From: Bugulina stolonifera
Lineage: Eukaryota > Bryozoa > Gymnolaemata > Cheilostomatida > Bugulidae
Direction: 5' to 3'
Assembly (NCBI GenBank): GCA_935421135.1
Contig: OW285192.1
Coordinates: 14,671,001 to 14,735,000 of the forward strand
Length of the DNA: 64,000 nucleotides
Shown here: piece by piece, positions 25,815-38,000 of the stretch
Layout: each line of letters opens with the position of its first letter
Position numbering within the stretch: the first letter of the stretch is position 1
Position numbers and translations under genes: made by a program
The notes under the pieces: model-generated
Seen by the model: only the letters and a program-made list of their open reading frames with translations
Database searches by the model: none
Told to the model about the DNA's origin: nothing

Positions 25815-28800
25815 ATGTCATCTCACCGCAAGGTGGTTATCATTGGAGCTGGAGTTTCAGGTTTGGTTACTCTGAAGACACTCAGACAGTTAGGAATAGA
25901 CTGCGTAGTATTTGAAGCTAACAGCTACCATGGAGGACTGTGGCACTACAATGAACACACTTATGGGGTCATGGATTTCACCTACATGTAAGTTATATGA
26001 AATGGACAGTTCACAGTTTCCACTGCTAACATTTTCTAGTACATAAATATGTAACTAATGTTAGACCTTTATTATATTATAGAAATGTGTCCAGATATAA
26101 CTATGCTTTCTCAGACTATCCATTCCCTGAAAATGGTACAGAGTTTGCTCATCATACACAGATCTCTGACTATATTGATAGTTATGTAGATCATTTCAAC
26201 CTCTCTGATCATATTCAGTATAATACCAGAGTCACACAAGCTTCCAAATCAGGTGGGTGTAGTAGACCAATCAGGTGGGTGTAGTAGACCAATCAGGTGG
26301 GTGTAGTAGACCAATCAGGTGAGTGTAGTAGACCAATAGCTTCACCAAGATCGGTCACTCAATGACAACTCTGAGTTACTAGTGTTTTGGCAACTTGGGG
26401 TTAACTAATTGTCTTCAGTTTTAAAGGTTATCTAAAAATCATTTGATGTTATATATATCTGTTGGTAATTTACTTAAAAATTATCTTCGAACTTGGGATT
26501 AGTCTACAGATCGGCCAATGACCATATAAAACCCAACAATTTCTGTATGACTTTTGTTTAGTCCAAAGACAGGCTAAATTGGTGACACATTGTACCTGAA
26601 GAGGACAATCTTGGTTAAGCCTTTAGTGTAGATAAACATACTGTGGTGACCTTGGTCCTTCATAGAGAAGTTTGAGTGAGTTACTAAGATAGCCTTGGAT
26701 CTTTATGGCACTGCTATAGAGAAAGTTGTCTTCTCTATGTAGTATTCCTTATCAAGTAGCCTCTAACAGCATTATTTGAACACAAATTGCTCCTGGGCAC
26801 TATTATTCTCTGACTTCTTGGCTTCTATGGTGGTGTAGCCATTAGCTCACAATGCATGTTGTGGAAATGTAGTAGGAATAGGTAGCAGGTTGGTATATGC
26901 ACATGTACATGTGTTACATTGCATAGTTTAGAGGTGATGGTACCCCTACATTAAAACATTATATAAACTAGGATGACTTAACTAAAAATTCTGACATCAT
27001 TCAAGAAGACCCTTGTTTTACATGTATGTAGGAATTTTGGCAAACAAAGTATCACAAAGGTCATTTCTGGATCATTTTTGTAAGTATCCTGCATAGTTAC
27101 TTGTTATAATATTTATGATACACTGTAATTCTGCCAAATGTAGTACAGCAGTAGAGAATGAGATGACTTTGTATATCAGTCATGTGTATGATGTACAAGT
27201 ATAAACGAAGCATTTAATACAATGCATGGCAACTCTCAGGTAAAGAGAAGGCAAATCTAAAACACAACTGGACTGTTAAATGTGAAACTGAAAGTGAAGA
27301 ATTTCTAGTTACTTGTGAATACTTGGTCATTGCTACTGGACACCATGCTAAACCAAAGATACCCTCCTTTCCAGGAGAAGACAAGTTCAAAGGTTTGTTT
27401 TCAAATATTACACATACAACTGTATGCCTTTAAGAGGCACTCAATGAAATTAGGACAGCTACACTACACTACTGACCTGTTGGCTATTGCTTACCATTAT
27501 TTTAGCATCAGTAACAGGTCAGTCACAGTTTATTTAGAGCAATTTAAACAGATAGTAGAAGTGGATCAAAATCATGAGCACTAATAAGCTACTGATCATA
27601 ATTAGAAGCTGTCCTCTCTCAATCTATCTTCCTCTTCTCTTCTGAGAAAGAGAATTTAAATTGAGAAAGGACAACTTCCAATTATGATCAATAGCTTGTT
27701 ACTACCCATGGTCACAATGCTATAAAAGTCTAAAGAAAAGGTGCGACTAGAGTTGTTCTGCCAGATTGAGTCTCTCTGTACTCAATTTAAACCTCCTGTT
27801 ACCGAATAATGCAAAATATAATGTTGTCCTGCCCATTCTCTATGGTATATGACTGTATGTAAATGTGTATTCCAGGAGAGATCATTCACAGTGTGAAATA
27901 CAAAGATGTCTCACTCAGTGGTTATGAAGGAAAGAATGTTGTACTCATTGGCATTGGTAACAGCAGTGTAGATATCGCTGACAATCTAGTTAGCAAAGGC
28001 AGGTCAGTAAGCCTGAGGCTAAGTTTTAACTATTTTGTGGAGCACAGGCATGTGAGCATAAGCCCACATACATAACAGTTTTAGGAGTTGGGTGCATATC
28101 GTTGGTTGGCCCCCCAACCTCAACCATAAACAAACATTTAAGGCTATGTGAATTTTCCTGCTACTGCATTTTGACCAAGCTACACCTATACGGTGAAGCT
28201 TTATAAGATTTCTTATTATTGTATACACAGATGCAAGGTTAATATATCCACGAGATCTGGTGCGTGGGTATTTCCCAACCACTGGTTTGGAAATCCAGCT
28301 GAGCTACACGTCAACAGGCTAGCTGTTACTGCTCCTACAGCCCAGACAAACCTGGTCTTTAAGTCTATCATAATGATGCATTCAGGTCATCCCAACAGGT
28401 GAGCCCATTCACCTGTAGTGAATCTGACATGTTTACAGTTTTGGTTCAACAACCTGACATTGAGGCAATTTGAAGTGTCAAATTAAGTTTTACTATCAAT
28501 GATTTGATTTGTTGTAAAAGAGTTGCAAGATGTCTATTCTACATATATCAGTAAGCTGAATTTATTATGCTTATATTCACTATGCAGTAGGTTCTGTAGG
28601 GATAGCTGTTGTTTTACATTTGAACATTCCAGCTTGTTTATATAAAATACAAATTATTATACCAGGTGGGGCCTCAATCCCAAATACAGCCCAGCTCACA
28701 CTCACCCCACAGTCAGTCCTTCATTAATTCACCACATTCAGAGAGGGAAAGTTCACATATCCCCAAATGTTAAGGTATAGATTAAATATTGGAACTTATA

Positions 28801-30697
28801 AAATTCTGGGTTATCAGATCCCAGCCTATTAATATGAGCGCAGCATAGTAAAATTTAGGAGTTGCACTCTCACTACGTTGTATGTTGCGTTAATTCTATA
28901 GATTACAGAAAGCAAGTTGTATTCACATTTGGTAAGATGTAAATTGGAGTTGCCTGCTGCATACAAAAATAAGACAACTCTGAAAGTGTTCAGAGCACAC
29001 ATATCATAGTGTGCATGCACTAATCCGTTCAGTACTGCATGCGTTTATTATTTATACATGTACATAGTACATGAGTTTCCTTTTAAAAGGCCTTGTCTTT
29101 ATAGAAGCATAGTTACATATTATATGTTACATAACATATGTTAATGTTACACAATTATGCTACTTGTTATACATGTAATGCTACATCATATGTTACATAC
29201 CATATATACATTGATGTAGTAAAATAGTTACAAAGTTACCTACCATATAGTAATAATGTAAATGTGTAACAATGATAATATATAACATAATTATTATGTT
29301 ATATAATCATTATATATGTACATGTATTAGATGTATATGTATATGTTTTGGTGTCAAACAGGAAATCGGTGCAGACTATGTCCAGTTTGAGGATGGCTCC
29401 AGAGCTGAGAAAGTGGGAGCTATCATCAAATGTACGGGCTACACTATACATTTCCCGTATCTTGATGATGATGTACGAGAACTCATACTAAAGGAGGAAA
29501 CCAATGACCTGAAGGTACCAATTAGTAGTATACATTAATCTACTCTGTATTTATATTATCAGAAATGCTGAGTTGAGACAACTACATGGTTTGAACCCAT
29601 GTCTATCTCATTATAAAACCCTTTGGTCTGTGAAGGTCAGTACAATCATTAGCAGTAGTGGAATGATTCAGACAATCAAAGTTCTGCTATGACAGTGTTT
29701 ACTAACAAATATAAATCTTTTCACTGCAGATGTTCAAAAAGGTGTTCAGTTCAGAGATTGGTTCAACACTGGCTCTCATTGGCTACATTCAGCCAGTCGG
29801 AAGTCTGATAAGTATATCTGAGATACAAGCTCAGTGGTTGGGTATGATTATCACAGGACAGTGTTCTCTCCCTCCTGTGGCTGAGATGAAGGAAGATGAG
29901 ACCTTTGATCAGGTATATAATTTGTTCAGCAGAAACTTACCATGTATGTACCAGATTCAATTAATTCATTGCCCCACTGTACCAGCACACACCTTACTTT
30001 GGTCAAGCTTAAGGTCAAGGCCATAGCAGAGCAAAGTTTGAGGCTAATCTTCAGCATATATTACAAAAACAGCTACAAGATCGCTGTAATGGTATTCATT
30101 ATTACCTATCCAAAGCTCCATTCTACACTGTGCATATCCATCTATATGTTGTATAATATTTCACCTGCGGAAACCTTCCACGTAATGTTTTGTTAATCCA
30201 CAGATTATCAAGACGAAATACAAATCATCCACAAGACACACACTGCAGAGAGAAGTCATACCATACTGTGATGGTATAGCAGAGTATTTCGGGGCCAAAC
30301 CTGTTCTCAGAGACAACCTGCCTATTGCCCCCAGGTAAGGAATAACTAAGATTGTGTCCACTTTTTGCAAGATGTTTCCTTATTTACTGATTTATCTTGC
30401 AACATACCTTCATAACTTGTTAATATGCTTGATATAATATATAACCATAACACCATAAGGCCAACTGGTTTGTATTTTATCTCATGAATAATACATAAAT
30501 CTTGTAGGCTGCTCTTTGGTAGTGGAGGTGCTGCCCAGTGGACACTTCAAGGTCCGTACTACAATCCTAAAGCTGCCGATATTGTACGTAAAGTTCCTAT
30601 CCCAGCATTCAATGTGATAGCCAGTATCATGATTCCTGGTACTTTTATGTTTCTACTCTATTTGCTGATCAAACTGATATTCTTAGCAATATTTTAA
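25815..30697 (+). CDS. Flavin-containing monooxygenase, tandem copy 2
   Basis: Ten exons: 25815-25987, 26083-26252, 27240-27392, 27876-28002, 28231-28398, 28666-28774, 29362-29514, 29730-29912, 30204-30334, 30508-30697; 518 residues. The same landmarks as copy 1 are present: GAGVSG, YAFSDYPFP, FxGxxxHxxxY across the exon 3-4 junction, GIGNSS and CTGY, then a hydrophobic tail (LLIKLIFLAIF). Exon 5 is one codon shorter than in copy 1. Exon 2 ends at the first of four tandem donors (26251-26338); using any later donor would bring in a TAG stop. All phases are intact, so it is likely functional. Closest relative is copy 3. Confidence 0.92.
26251..26338 (+). repeat. 22-bp tandem repeat duplicating the exon 2 donor site
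   Basis: Four copies of a 22-bp unit that starts AGGTGGGTGTAGTAGACC. Each copy carries the exon-2 splice donor; the fourth has the better GTGAGT. Only the first keeps the FMO frame to exon 3. Copy 3 of the gene has two such units followed by a palindrome. Confidence 0.9.
27580..27706 (+). repeat. Intronic inverted repeat in FMO2 intron 3
   Basis: GATCATAATTAGAAGCTG and a distal inverse (CAACTTCCAATTATGATC) flank TCTCAATCTA/TAAATTGAGA arms. The same hairpin is present in FMO3 intron 3 (43675-43785), so it predates the duplication. Confidence 0.7.
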
Positions 30698-30950
30698 TTG
30701 GTGAAGGTCACAGTATGATATTCTAATAGTCTACAATAGCGGATAATAATGGTGATCATATTTATACAGGTGTTTTGGTTGGAAAGAAATGTTATACATG
30801 TATATGTAAATTTGCAATAACGCACATGTAGGCCTATATCATATATTTTTGCGGAATGTGCAGCATCTTATATCTATGGAGTCTATATTGTAAAATATTG
30901 CATGCATGCATGCACCAAACATGTGCATACTATACTTCTAAAGAGAGCTA

Positions 30951-31690
30951 TACCTGAGGACAGATATTTTTCCCGCATATTATTAGCAATTATCTTCTCT
31001 TATCTGATTGTATTAAACAGAGTCTTTACCATGTACTTTTTGAGGCCCAGATCTTGGAATAGGCTCATACTTATATACTTTCTATTTCGGACCATTGTAA
31101 GCACCTTTTGTGCCAAGACCGACCCTTTTTGTGGCCGACGTTGGGCGGAACCATCCATGTTGTTGCATCAGTTCCGGACCCGATACCTTATCGGCCTCTT
31201 TTTGCCGGAAGTAGATTTAGTATATAAGGTAGCACATTTGCTGTATAAAATCAGTTGTTGATTGCGCTCTAATAAAGCAACATCTCCTAACTCAAACGTA
31301 TGGAGGCTTACTCTTGTAGGCGAGTAACTCCACCGGCGGATCCATAGATCCATACGGCTCGAGTTCATCCCCATCCTCACTTAAGCATATCTCTACACCA
31401 CTTCTGCGAGTTAGGTCGATCCCGGATTCTATATGAATCTAGCGTCGGGCTTAAGATCCTAGAATATCAGATCTTTCATTGCACTCCTCTGGAGTATAAA
31501 GTCTACAAGACCTACGTCGACCCTGGACTCTTTAATGAGTCTCAGCATCTGCCTACGTCTGATATATAATAACAAGAGCACCTAATAACTGTTCACTCTT
31601 TTATGTAATGTGTGGAAGGTCACTTGGTCGTCCTCTACCAACTTCCAAACCTTTCCCATGCTCGTGCCTCGGCACCCGCATGTAAACCTA
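30951..31690 (+). mobile_element. Solo-LTR-like insertion downstream of FMO2
   Basis: Here copy A departs from copy B of the segmental duplication. The inserted sequence has a promoter-like TATATAAGG at about 31220, an AATAAAG signal at about 31270 and many CpG-containing words, the layout of an LTR (U3, TATA, R, polyA). A related module with TATATAAAG, CAGTTGATGC and CAATAAAGAG occurs at about 60775-61200. I found no target duplication and no internal gag/pol, so boundaries are approximate. Confidence 0.45.
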
Positions 31691-31699
31691 CATGTACAC

Positions 31700-32815
31700 T
31701 GAAAACATTACAGTATAATAAGAGTACAAGGTAAGACAATAGCATTGCATGACCAGTAAATATGAGAACAATGTCAGAGTGTGGTTAGCAAAGGGAGACT
31801 ATCACCACGGAGGCTGATTCACCAGAATATGTCTGTATGTGTGTATAGCTGATTATAGTAATTATACATTATTTTTTGTACACATTACATTGATTGACAC
31901 TATTAATACAATCTGGTACCATTCCTCAATCACCAATATACACTGTATAAGTCATGTTCATTATATTGGAGGTTTAGAAATGAAGCTGAAACAATATTCT
32001 ATACCTAATTATTATATATAATAGTATTCTGTATGTTCAGTTCAGCTGAATTTACTTTCCACTTCAATTCAATGTGACCGTTCCTGGCCATGCATTCTCT
32101 GTACCTTTCAGAAGATGTGCAGTAAATGAAACAGTAACCCTGGTAATGCCTTTAGGGAAGCCACTTACCACTGATGTGACTGGCTGATAGTTCACCTTGA
32201 CTTTGGTACTGAATTTTAACAGGTAAGTTGAAAAATGTATTTTATGTACTTGTGTTTTACTAAGATATAGAAGTTAGTAAATAGAAGTTTCTAAGTCTGA
32301 AAAGATAGTAGGATATAAATAAAAAGCTTCACAAAACTCCCTTTTCCCTGGGGGCCACCTCTGGACTCAATCAAGATAAGCATAGTGTATGTGTATACTA
32401 AACTCAGGCTATCTCTTGCTGTACGTTGGTAGATTGTATTCCTTCCACTGCATTAAATCTCCTGTACTGTGAGTAACAGGTACTTGTATACTTTAATTCT
32501 GCCAACCAGTGTGGTTATACGGGAGTATACGGTGTGTACCCACCTCAATTTTAGTGGTTATACGGCCAGAAAGCGTGTACCCTCATTTCAATAGCTAGTT
32601 TACTCCACAAAGTTGCTGTGGACCTGATAGCGTAGTGGACTAGTGGTAGAGTGCTTGACACTCACACATAGGGTCTGGAGTTCAATTCATTTTAGTAATC
32701 CACTAATTTCTTAGCTAGTATAAGATTGAGTGGGTAGCTATACAATACTAATATGTAAGATTGCATGTGCCGTGTACCCACCTCAATTTTTCCACTTCGA
32801 ACACTGCTGCCAACC
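31700..32815. other. Intergenic between FMO2 and the FMO fragment
   Basis: 31823-31949 is paralogous to 23103-23225 and shows the empty site of the CAGGGATG element. No gene is recognised. Direct repeats of GTGTACCC/CACCTCAATTTT occur at about 32536-32590 and 32770-32790, bracketing the tRNA-like element at 32625-32700. Confidence 0.55.
32625..32700 (+). mobile_element. tRNA-like (SINE head) sequence
   Basis: TAGCGTAGTGGACTAGTGG resembles a Pol III A box region and GAGTTCAATTC, about 35 bases later, a B box. It does not fold as a complete tRNA with a matching acceptor stem, so a decayed tRNA-derived SINE is more likely than a working tRNA gene. Confidence 0.45.
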
Positions 32816-32981
32816 ATGTCATCCCACCGCAAGGTGGTTATCATTGGAGCTAGAGTTTCAGGTTTAGTTACTCTGAAGACACTCAGACAGTTAGGAATAG
32901 ACTGCGTAGTATTTGAAGCTAACAGCTACCATGGAGGACTATGACACTACAATGAACACATTATGGGGTCATAGATTTCAC
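32816..32981 (+). pseudogene. FMO first-exon fragment
   Basis: From ATG 32816 this matches FMO exon 1 at about 95%, but GAGVSG has become GARVSG, the TGG of LWHYN is a TGA stop, one base is lost in ACACACTTATGG, and the following ATG is ATA. The match ends at GATTTCAC, just short of the exon end, where the inverted-repeat structure begins. None of the other nine exons follows. A dead fragment of a fourth FMO. Confidence 0.9.
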
Positions 32982-34348
32982 AACTGTACACCTATACAGG
33001 TGAGACGACAGTTGCGGGGACATCTGACCCAAGTGTGTATTCCGGGGACCACCACTTCTAGAAGGGCTAGGAGCTAGTTTATTGGCTCATTGAAAAGACA
33101 ACTTCTCACCAACCAAGAAAACCATTTTCATATAATTTCATTTTGGTAATTGTGGCCACAATACTTCAAAACAGTTGTGGGGTCCAGGCAACGCACTTTC
33201 ATAATATTTTGCAGATGAGATAACAGTTGCGGGCACCGTGCAAAAAGTGTCATCTGCTAGAAGTCCACAAAGTGGGGACCGCATAACCATCTGCATTTCT
33301 GAATAAAAGCGGGGTCCGCTAGTTGCACACATAGCTGTGTTTGTGCAAAATGGTCCCCAAAAAGTAGTCATGCAAACGCCAAGAGAAGACAATTCAGAGG
33401 GGTTTCTAGAAAATTGCCAGAGGGATGGCAAAGTAAACATGCCAGGGGTCCAGGGCGCCGCCAAGGCACCCTGGAAAGGTCTAGAACAGCAATTCACCCT
33501 ATCTACATGTATAAGACCAAATTGTGGTCTTTCAAAAAGCTCTTTCTTGGATGTTGGTGAAAAATATTGTTGAATTGGATGAGGAATCCTTGTCAGCCAT
33601 GGTAGTTGCCAGAGACTGGAGTCTTCAAGTGGGAAGGAATATACACACATGTAAATGTTATGTCAAGTCTTATGGCAAGTCTTTTCACTTGTATCACTTA
33701 GCATAAAGCTGTGTTGCTCACCAAACATAAGGTCTCAACGGTAATATAAAGTCTTAGCAAGGCGTTGTTAACCATTGCATGGCCATAGAGAGAATATTCT
33801 TTGCCTCGAGCAACTTTGCAAGAACCGTAGCGCTTGTTTATGTTTTGACAGAGCAAAATTCATCCCATTGTAAAGCTTTTGCTGGTAAAAAAACAAGGTG
33901 TTTCAAAAACATTAGTTTGCGTTTGGGGTTGAGAATTGGGGTTCAAATGTTTTCAGGACGTCCTGGTTCTAACTAAAATATTCGAACAGTGGCAAATTCT
34001 TTTTGTCTACACACCTGTCAGTGATATTGTGGCAACATATTTTGGAATTTTAGTACTAGGAATGCCCTCTGGCCTTTGGATTTGTGAGAAGTTTTCTGCA
34101 ATTTGCTTCAATGCCTATGAGCCTTGCATGGCATGGCGTTGTTAGGTAGGAAACTGACTTAGGGATTTTTGGTGGGTATTCTGGCTGTTTTCCAGAGGGT
34201 CAATATAAGCTCTCTTCCCATGACCTCTTGTTAAAAGGATAGGCACTCTCCTATCCCACTTCCCTCTAATTGTTATAAGCATGACCTTAATGAAACTACT
34301 TCACAAGGATAGGGTGTTGGGGGAGGGAGGGGGTTGGCCATTTCTGCA

Positions 34349-34818
34349 CATAATGTATTTTTACGGAAGAAATTTTATCTTTGAGCACTCGGAGACAGCT
34401 TTGTAAAATCAATAACAATTTAGTCCCTGACTGGTGCCTCCACGGAACCGAATCGCCAGCGCAGTGAACAGAACATGCCACCACTACACCACCTAAACAG
34501 CCTTAAAAAAGAAGCTTCACCAGTGAGCAATAGACATGCTCTGAGCGAACTTCACCCAAATACACCACGCTTACTACGGCCACCTTGCAATGTATATATA
34601 AGATGTTAGGGTGTTTGGCAATCTTTTATATATTAATATGTATTTTTAAGCAAGAAAAGTTATTTTTGAGCAGTCAGAGACTTGTTTCAAATCACTGTGC
34701 TAGGCTACTACCTATCATAGACGCCTCGGATTCAAACCACAGTTGGGGGCTGGCATTTTAATGGACTTGAAACAAGTCTCCGGCCGCTCAAAAGTAAATT
34801 TCTTTGCCTAAAAATACA
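34349..34818. repeat. Inverted repeats inside the 7.7-kb structure
   Basis: GTATTTTTAAGCAAGAAAAG at about 34638 is inverted at 34771-34818 (arms of about 48 bp, including GAGACTTGTTT). A third diverged copy lies at about 34358-34400 in the same direction as the left arm. This suggests a hairpin element inserted in, or part of, the larger element. Confidence 0.65.
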
Positions 34819-35084
34819 TTATCACTAATAGACATATACACGTAAAAAAATGTATAGGTGTGAGCGATATTATCTAATTTATTTAGTTATATCATGACCA
34901 CTTTCAAGCCTAATCTAACTTCCGTACGTGAAACACAAGTTATGCTAAAACTTAAACACTCTCCAGATGCTGGTATTACTTTAACAATGAAGAGTTGCAA
35001 GAGAAAGAGAACATCGTATAAATATATAACATGACTGACCACTAAACGATCCTGCAATAACTACATGCAGTAAATAAAGTATTC

Positions 35085-38000
35085 TAAGCATGCAGTCAAT
35101 AAGACATAACTGGACTGTGAGTGGTCCCCACAAGTACTCTGATAGAGAGTATCACATGCACACACTCAATATAATATAGTTAGACTGCTAACGGTCCCCG
35201 CAAGTACTCTTATAGAAAGTATCGCATGCACACAGTCAATATAATATAGTTAGACTGCTAGCGGACCCCACAAGGACTGCCATAGAAATCATGTCATGCA
35301 CACAGCGAATACAATAACTTTAGTCGGATGGTGGTCCCCACAATGACCATCAATAGGAGTATCACACACACGCAGCCAATATAACATAGTTGGACTGCCA
35401 GCGGTCCCCACAAGTACTCTTTTAGAAAGTGACACATGTACACAGTCAATATTACATAGTTAGACGGTTAGCGGTCCCCACATGTGCTCTAATATAAAGT
35501 GTCATATGCACACAGCCAATATGATATAGTTTGACAGGTAGCGGACCCCACAAATGCTCTTATAGAAAGTTACACATGCACACAGTCAATATAATATAGT
35601 TTGACAGGTAGCGGTCCCCACAAGTGCTCTGATAGAAAGTGTCACATGCACACAGTCAATATAATATAGTTTGACAGGTAGCGGACCCCACAAGTGCTGT
35701 TATAGAAAGTGACATATGCACACGGTAAATATAATATAGTTAGACAATTTGTGGACCCCACAAGTATTCTTATAGAAAAGTTATACATGCACATGGTCAA
35801 TGTAATATAGTTAGACTGCTAGGGGTCCCCACAAGTGCTCTTATAGAAAGTTACACATGCACACAGTCAATATAATATAGTTTGACAGGTAGCGGACCCC
35901 ACAAGTACTCTTATAGAAAGTGTCACATGCACACAGTCAATATAATATAGTTTGACAGGTAGCGGACCCCACAAGTGCTCTTATAGAAAGCATGACATGC
36001 ACACAGTCAATGTAATATAGTTAGACAGTTAGCGGTCCCCACAAGTGCTCTTATAGAAAGTATCACATGCACACAGTCAATATTATATAGTTTGACAGGT
36101 AGCGGACCCCACAAGTGCTCTTATAGAAAGTGACACATGCACACAGTCAATATAATATAGTTAGCGGTCCCCACAAGTGCTCTTATAGAAAGTGACACAT
36201 GCACACAGTCAATATAATATAGTTAGCGGTCCCCACAAGTGTTCTTATAGAAAGTGACACATGCACACAGTCAATATAATATAGTTAGCGGTCCCCACAG
36301 GTGTTCTAATAGAAAGTGTCACATGCACACAGTCAATATAATATAGTTTGACAGGTAGCGGACCCCACAAGTACTCTTATAGAAAGTGTCACATGCACAC
36401 AGTCAATATAATATAGTTAGCGGTCCCCACAGGTGTTCTAATAGAAAATGTCACATGCACACAGTCAATGCAATATAGTTTGACAGGTAGCGGTCCCCAC
36501 AAGTGCTCTTATAGAAAGTGTCACATGCACACAGTCAATATAATATAGTTTGACAGGTAGCGGACCCCACAAGTACTCTTATAGAAAGTGTCACATGCAC
36601 ACAGTCAATATAATATAGTTTGACAGGTAGTGGACCCCACAAGTGCTCTTATGGAAAGCATGACATGCACACAGTCAATGTAATATAGTTAGACAGTTAG
36701 CGGTCCCCACAAGTGCTCTTATAGAAAGTATCACATGCACACAGTCAATATTATATAGTTTGACAGGTAGGGGACCCACAAGTGCTCTTATAGAAAGTGA
36801 CACATGCACACAGTCAATATAATATAGTTAGCGGTCCCCACAAGTGCTCTTATAGAAAGTGACACATGCACACAGTCAATATAATATAGTTAGCGGTCCC
36901 CACAGGTGTTCTAATAGAAAGTGTCACACGCACACAGTCAATATAATATAGTTTGACAGGTAGCGGACCCCACAAGTACTCTTATAGAAAGTGTCACATG
37001 CACACAGTCAATATAATATAGTTTGACAGGTAGCGGACCCCACAAGTACTCTTATAGAAAGTGTCACATGCACACAGTCAATATAATATAGTTAGACTGC
37101 TAGCGGACCCCACAAGTACTCTTATAGAAAGTGTCACATGCACACAGTCAATATAATATAGTTAGCGGTCCCCACAGGTGTTCTAATAGAAAGTGTCACA
37201 TGCACACAGTCAATGCAATATAGTTTGACAGGTAGCGGTCCCCACAAGTGCTCTTATAGAAAGTGTCACATGCACACAGTCAATATAATACAGTTTGACA
37301 GGTAGCGGACCCCACAAGTACTCTTATAGAAAGTGTCACAAGCACACAGTCAATATAATATAGTTTGACAGGTAGTGGACCCCACAAGTGCTCTTATAGA
37401 AAGCATGACATGCACACAGTCAATGTAATATAGTTAGCGGTCCCCACAAGTGCTCTTATAGAAAGTGACACATGCACGCATTCAATATAATATAGTTAGC
37501 GGTCCCCACAGGTGTTCTAATAGAAAGTGTCACATGCACACAGTCAATATAATATAGTTTGACAGGTAGCGGACCCCACAAGTACTCTTATAGAAAGTGT
37601 CACATGCACACAGTCAATATAATATAGTTTGACAGGTAGCGGACCCCACAAGTACTCTTATAGAAAGTGTCACATGCACACAGTCAATATAATATAGTTT
37701 GACAGGTAGCGGACCCCACAAGTACTCTTATAGAAAGTGTCACATGCACACAGTCAATATAATATAGTTAGACTGCTAGCGGACCCCACAAGTACTCTTA
37801 TAGAAAGTGTCACATGCACACAGTCAATATAATATAGTTAGCGGTCCCCACAGGTGTTCTAATAGAAAGTGTCACATGCACACAGTCAATACAATATAGT
37901 TTGACAGGTAGCGGACCCCACAAGTGATCTCATAGAAAGTTACACATGCACACAGTCAATATAATATAGTTTGACAGGTAGCGGACCCCACAAGTACTCT

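Larger units (their letters stand above)
25180..30950 (+). repeat. Segmental duplication, copy A (carries FMO2)
   Basis: Exons, introns and flanks match 41607-47110 almost throughout. The left limit is near TGTAGTTACCAGTAG (25188-25202) and the right limit near AGAGAGCTATA (about 30941-30951), where copy A continues into an LTR-like insertion and copy B into unrelated sequence. Length differences come mainly from intron 2 (about 230 bp missing in copy B) and a 123-bp MITE in copy B. Confidence 0.85.

Noticed and set aside
32625..32700. Functional tRNA gene
   Set aside because: A- and B-box-like words are present, but I could not form a matching acceptor stem or a normal anticodon arm.
33138..33650. 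A 170-codon open frame on the minus strand
   Set aside because: It lies inside the inverted-end region, overlaps open frames on the other strand, contains the GGTCCCCAC motif, and matches no protein family I know.
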